This document shows positions 63,897 through 64,000 of a stretch of DNA of 64,000 bases, in pieces. The position numbers and the translations under genes were made by a program. A model generated the notes under the pieces. The model saw nothing but the letters and a program-made list of their open reading frames with translations. It was not told the origin of the DNA and did not search any database. How positions within the stretch are numbered: the first letter of the stretch is position 1; each line of letters starts with the position of its first letter. The stretch comes from Sulfobacillus benefaciens (GTDB lineage: Bacteria > Bacillota > Sulfobacillia > Sulfobacillales > Sulfobacillaceae): positions 116,261 through 180,260 of the forward strand of contig PXYT01000002.1 in the NCBI GenBank assembly GCA_003023725.1, given 5' to 3'.

Positions 63897-64000
63897 TCAT
63901 CGGTACGCCTGGACTCGCCGTTCCAGCATGGCGCCCAGGCGGGTCAATCCCAGCGTCATCACAATATAGAAGAGAGCGGCCAAGCCATAGAGCGGGGCCG
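63897..64000 (-). CDS. Polar amino acid ABC transporter permease, C-terminal end only
   Basis: The frame enters from the right edge and stops at TGA 63897-63899, giving 33 residues: a membrane helix (LYGLAALFYIVMTLGL) followed by TRLGAMLERRVQ. This ending, a last helix then S/T-R-L-x-x-x-L-E-R-R, is typical of GlnP/HisM-type permeases for glutamine, arginine or similar. The rest lies outside the window. Confidence 0.6.
   Translation of the reverse strand, partial: APLYGLAALFYIVMTLGLTRLGAMLERRVQAYR

Noticed and set aside
1..64000. Search for CRISPR arrays, IS elements, prophage genes, rRNA and tRNA
   Set aside because: No regular spacer repeats, transposase or integrase domains, terminal repeats, or rRNA/tRNA consensus segments were seen by eye.

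Overview
The window looks like chromosome from an endospore-forming, Gram-positive bacterium of the Firmicutes, about 50-54% GC. Direct signs of sporulation are an alpha/beta-type small acid-soluble spore protein, its germination protease Gpr, and a 28-residue SpoVM homologue. Gene order closely follows two Bacillus subtilis neighbourhoods, ylbH-ylbN and yloB-yloU, but the heat-shock operon is led by an HspR-type MerR repressor and there are comA/comB sulfonate genes. This mix fits a deep-branching acidophile such as Sulfobacillus; that name is an inference from gene content. The sequence is almost entirely core chromosome: no insertion sequence, prophage, CRISPR array, rRNA or tRNA was seen.

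Layout. 1-7.2 kb (minus): yceD (cut by the window edge), a UbiB-like kinase coupled to two unknown genes, then ylbL, ylbK, a gap where ylbJ would sit, a coiled-coil protein, coaD and rsmD. 7.3-10.5 kb (minus): polysaccharide deacetylase, YqhV, a DUF441 protein, and comB/comA behind a clear terminator. 10.7-16.3 kb (plus): MFS transporter, spore protein with a sigma-G-like promoter, and a WtpABC/ModABC-like oxyanion ABC operon ending in its own XRE/periplasmic-binding-fold regulator. 16.3-19.2 kb: gpr (minus) and a MurJ/SpoVB-type flippase (plus). 19.3-25.8 kb (minus): hspR-dnaK-dnaJ-clpB followed by a thioredoxin-like protein. 26-29.6 kb: a Yip1-like membrane protein, a degraded stretch, and nagK-nagA.

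29.8-40.1 kb (minus) is an aromatic amino acid block. Two T-box leaders control it: one with a UGG (Trp) specifier in front of complete trpEGDCFBA, and one with a UAC (Tyr) specifier in front of aroF-tyrA-aroA, whose promoter lies directly against the trpA stop codon.

40.4-57.2 kb is a housekeeping block for translation, protein maturation and signalling: recG, yloU, rpmB, hslO, spoVM, rsgA, prkC, prpC, rlmN, rsmB, fmt, def, priA, coaBC, rpoZ, remA and one unknown exported or membrane-anchored protein. Compared with B. subtilis it lacks rpe, thiN, yloV and gmk at this place. 57.5-64 kb holds a DedA protein, dapF with an upstream unknown gene, a P2A calcium-type ATPase, two very small ORFs behind a promoter and a long inverted repeat, an unknown helical protein, and the end of a polar amino acid ABC permease.

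No wholly new system was found. The most interesting items are the SpoVM gene, the paired Tyr/Trp T-boxes, the inverted repeat and micro-ORFs near 62.8-63.3 kb, the non-standard start of rsmD, and the unknown two-gene unit in front of the UbiB-like kinase.
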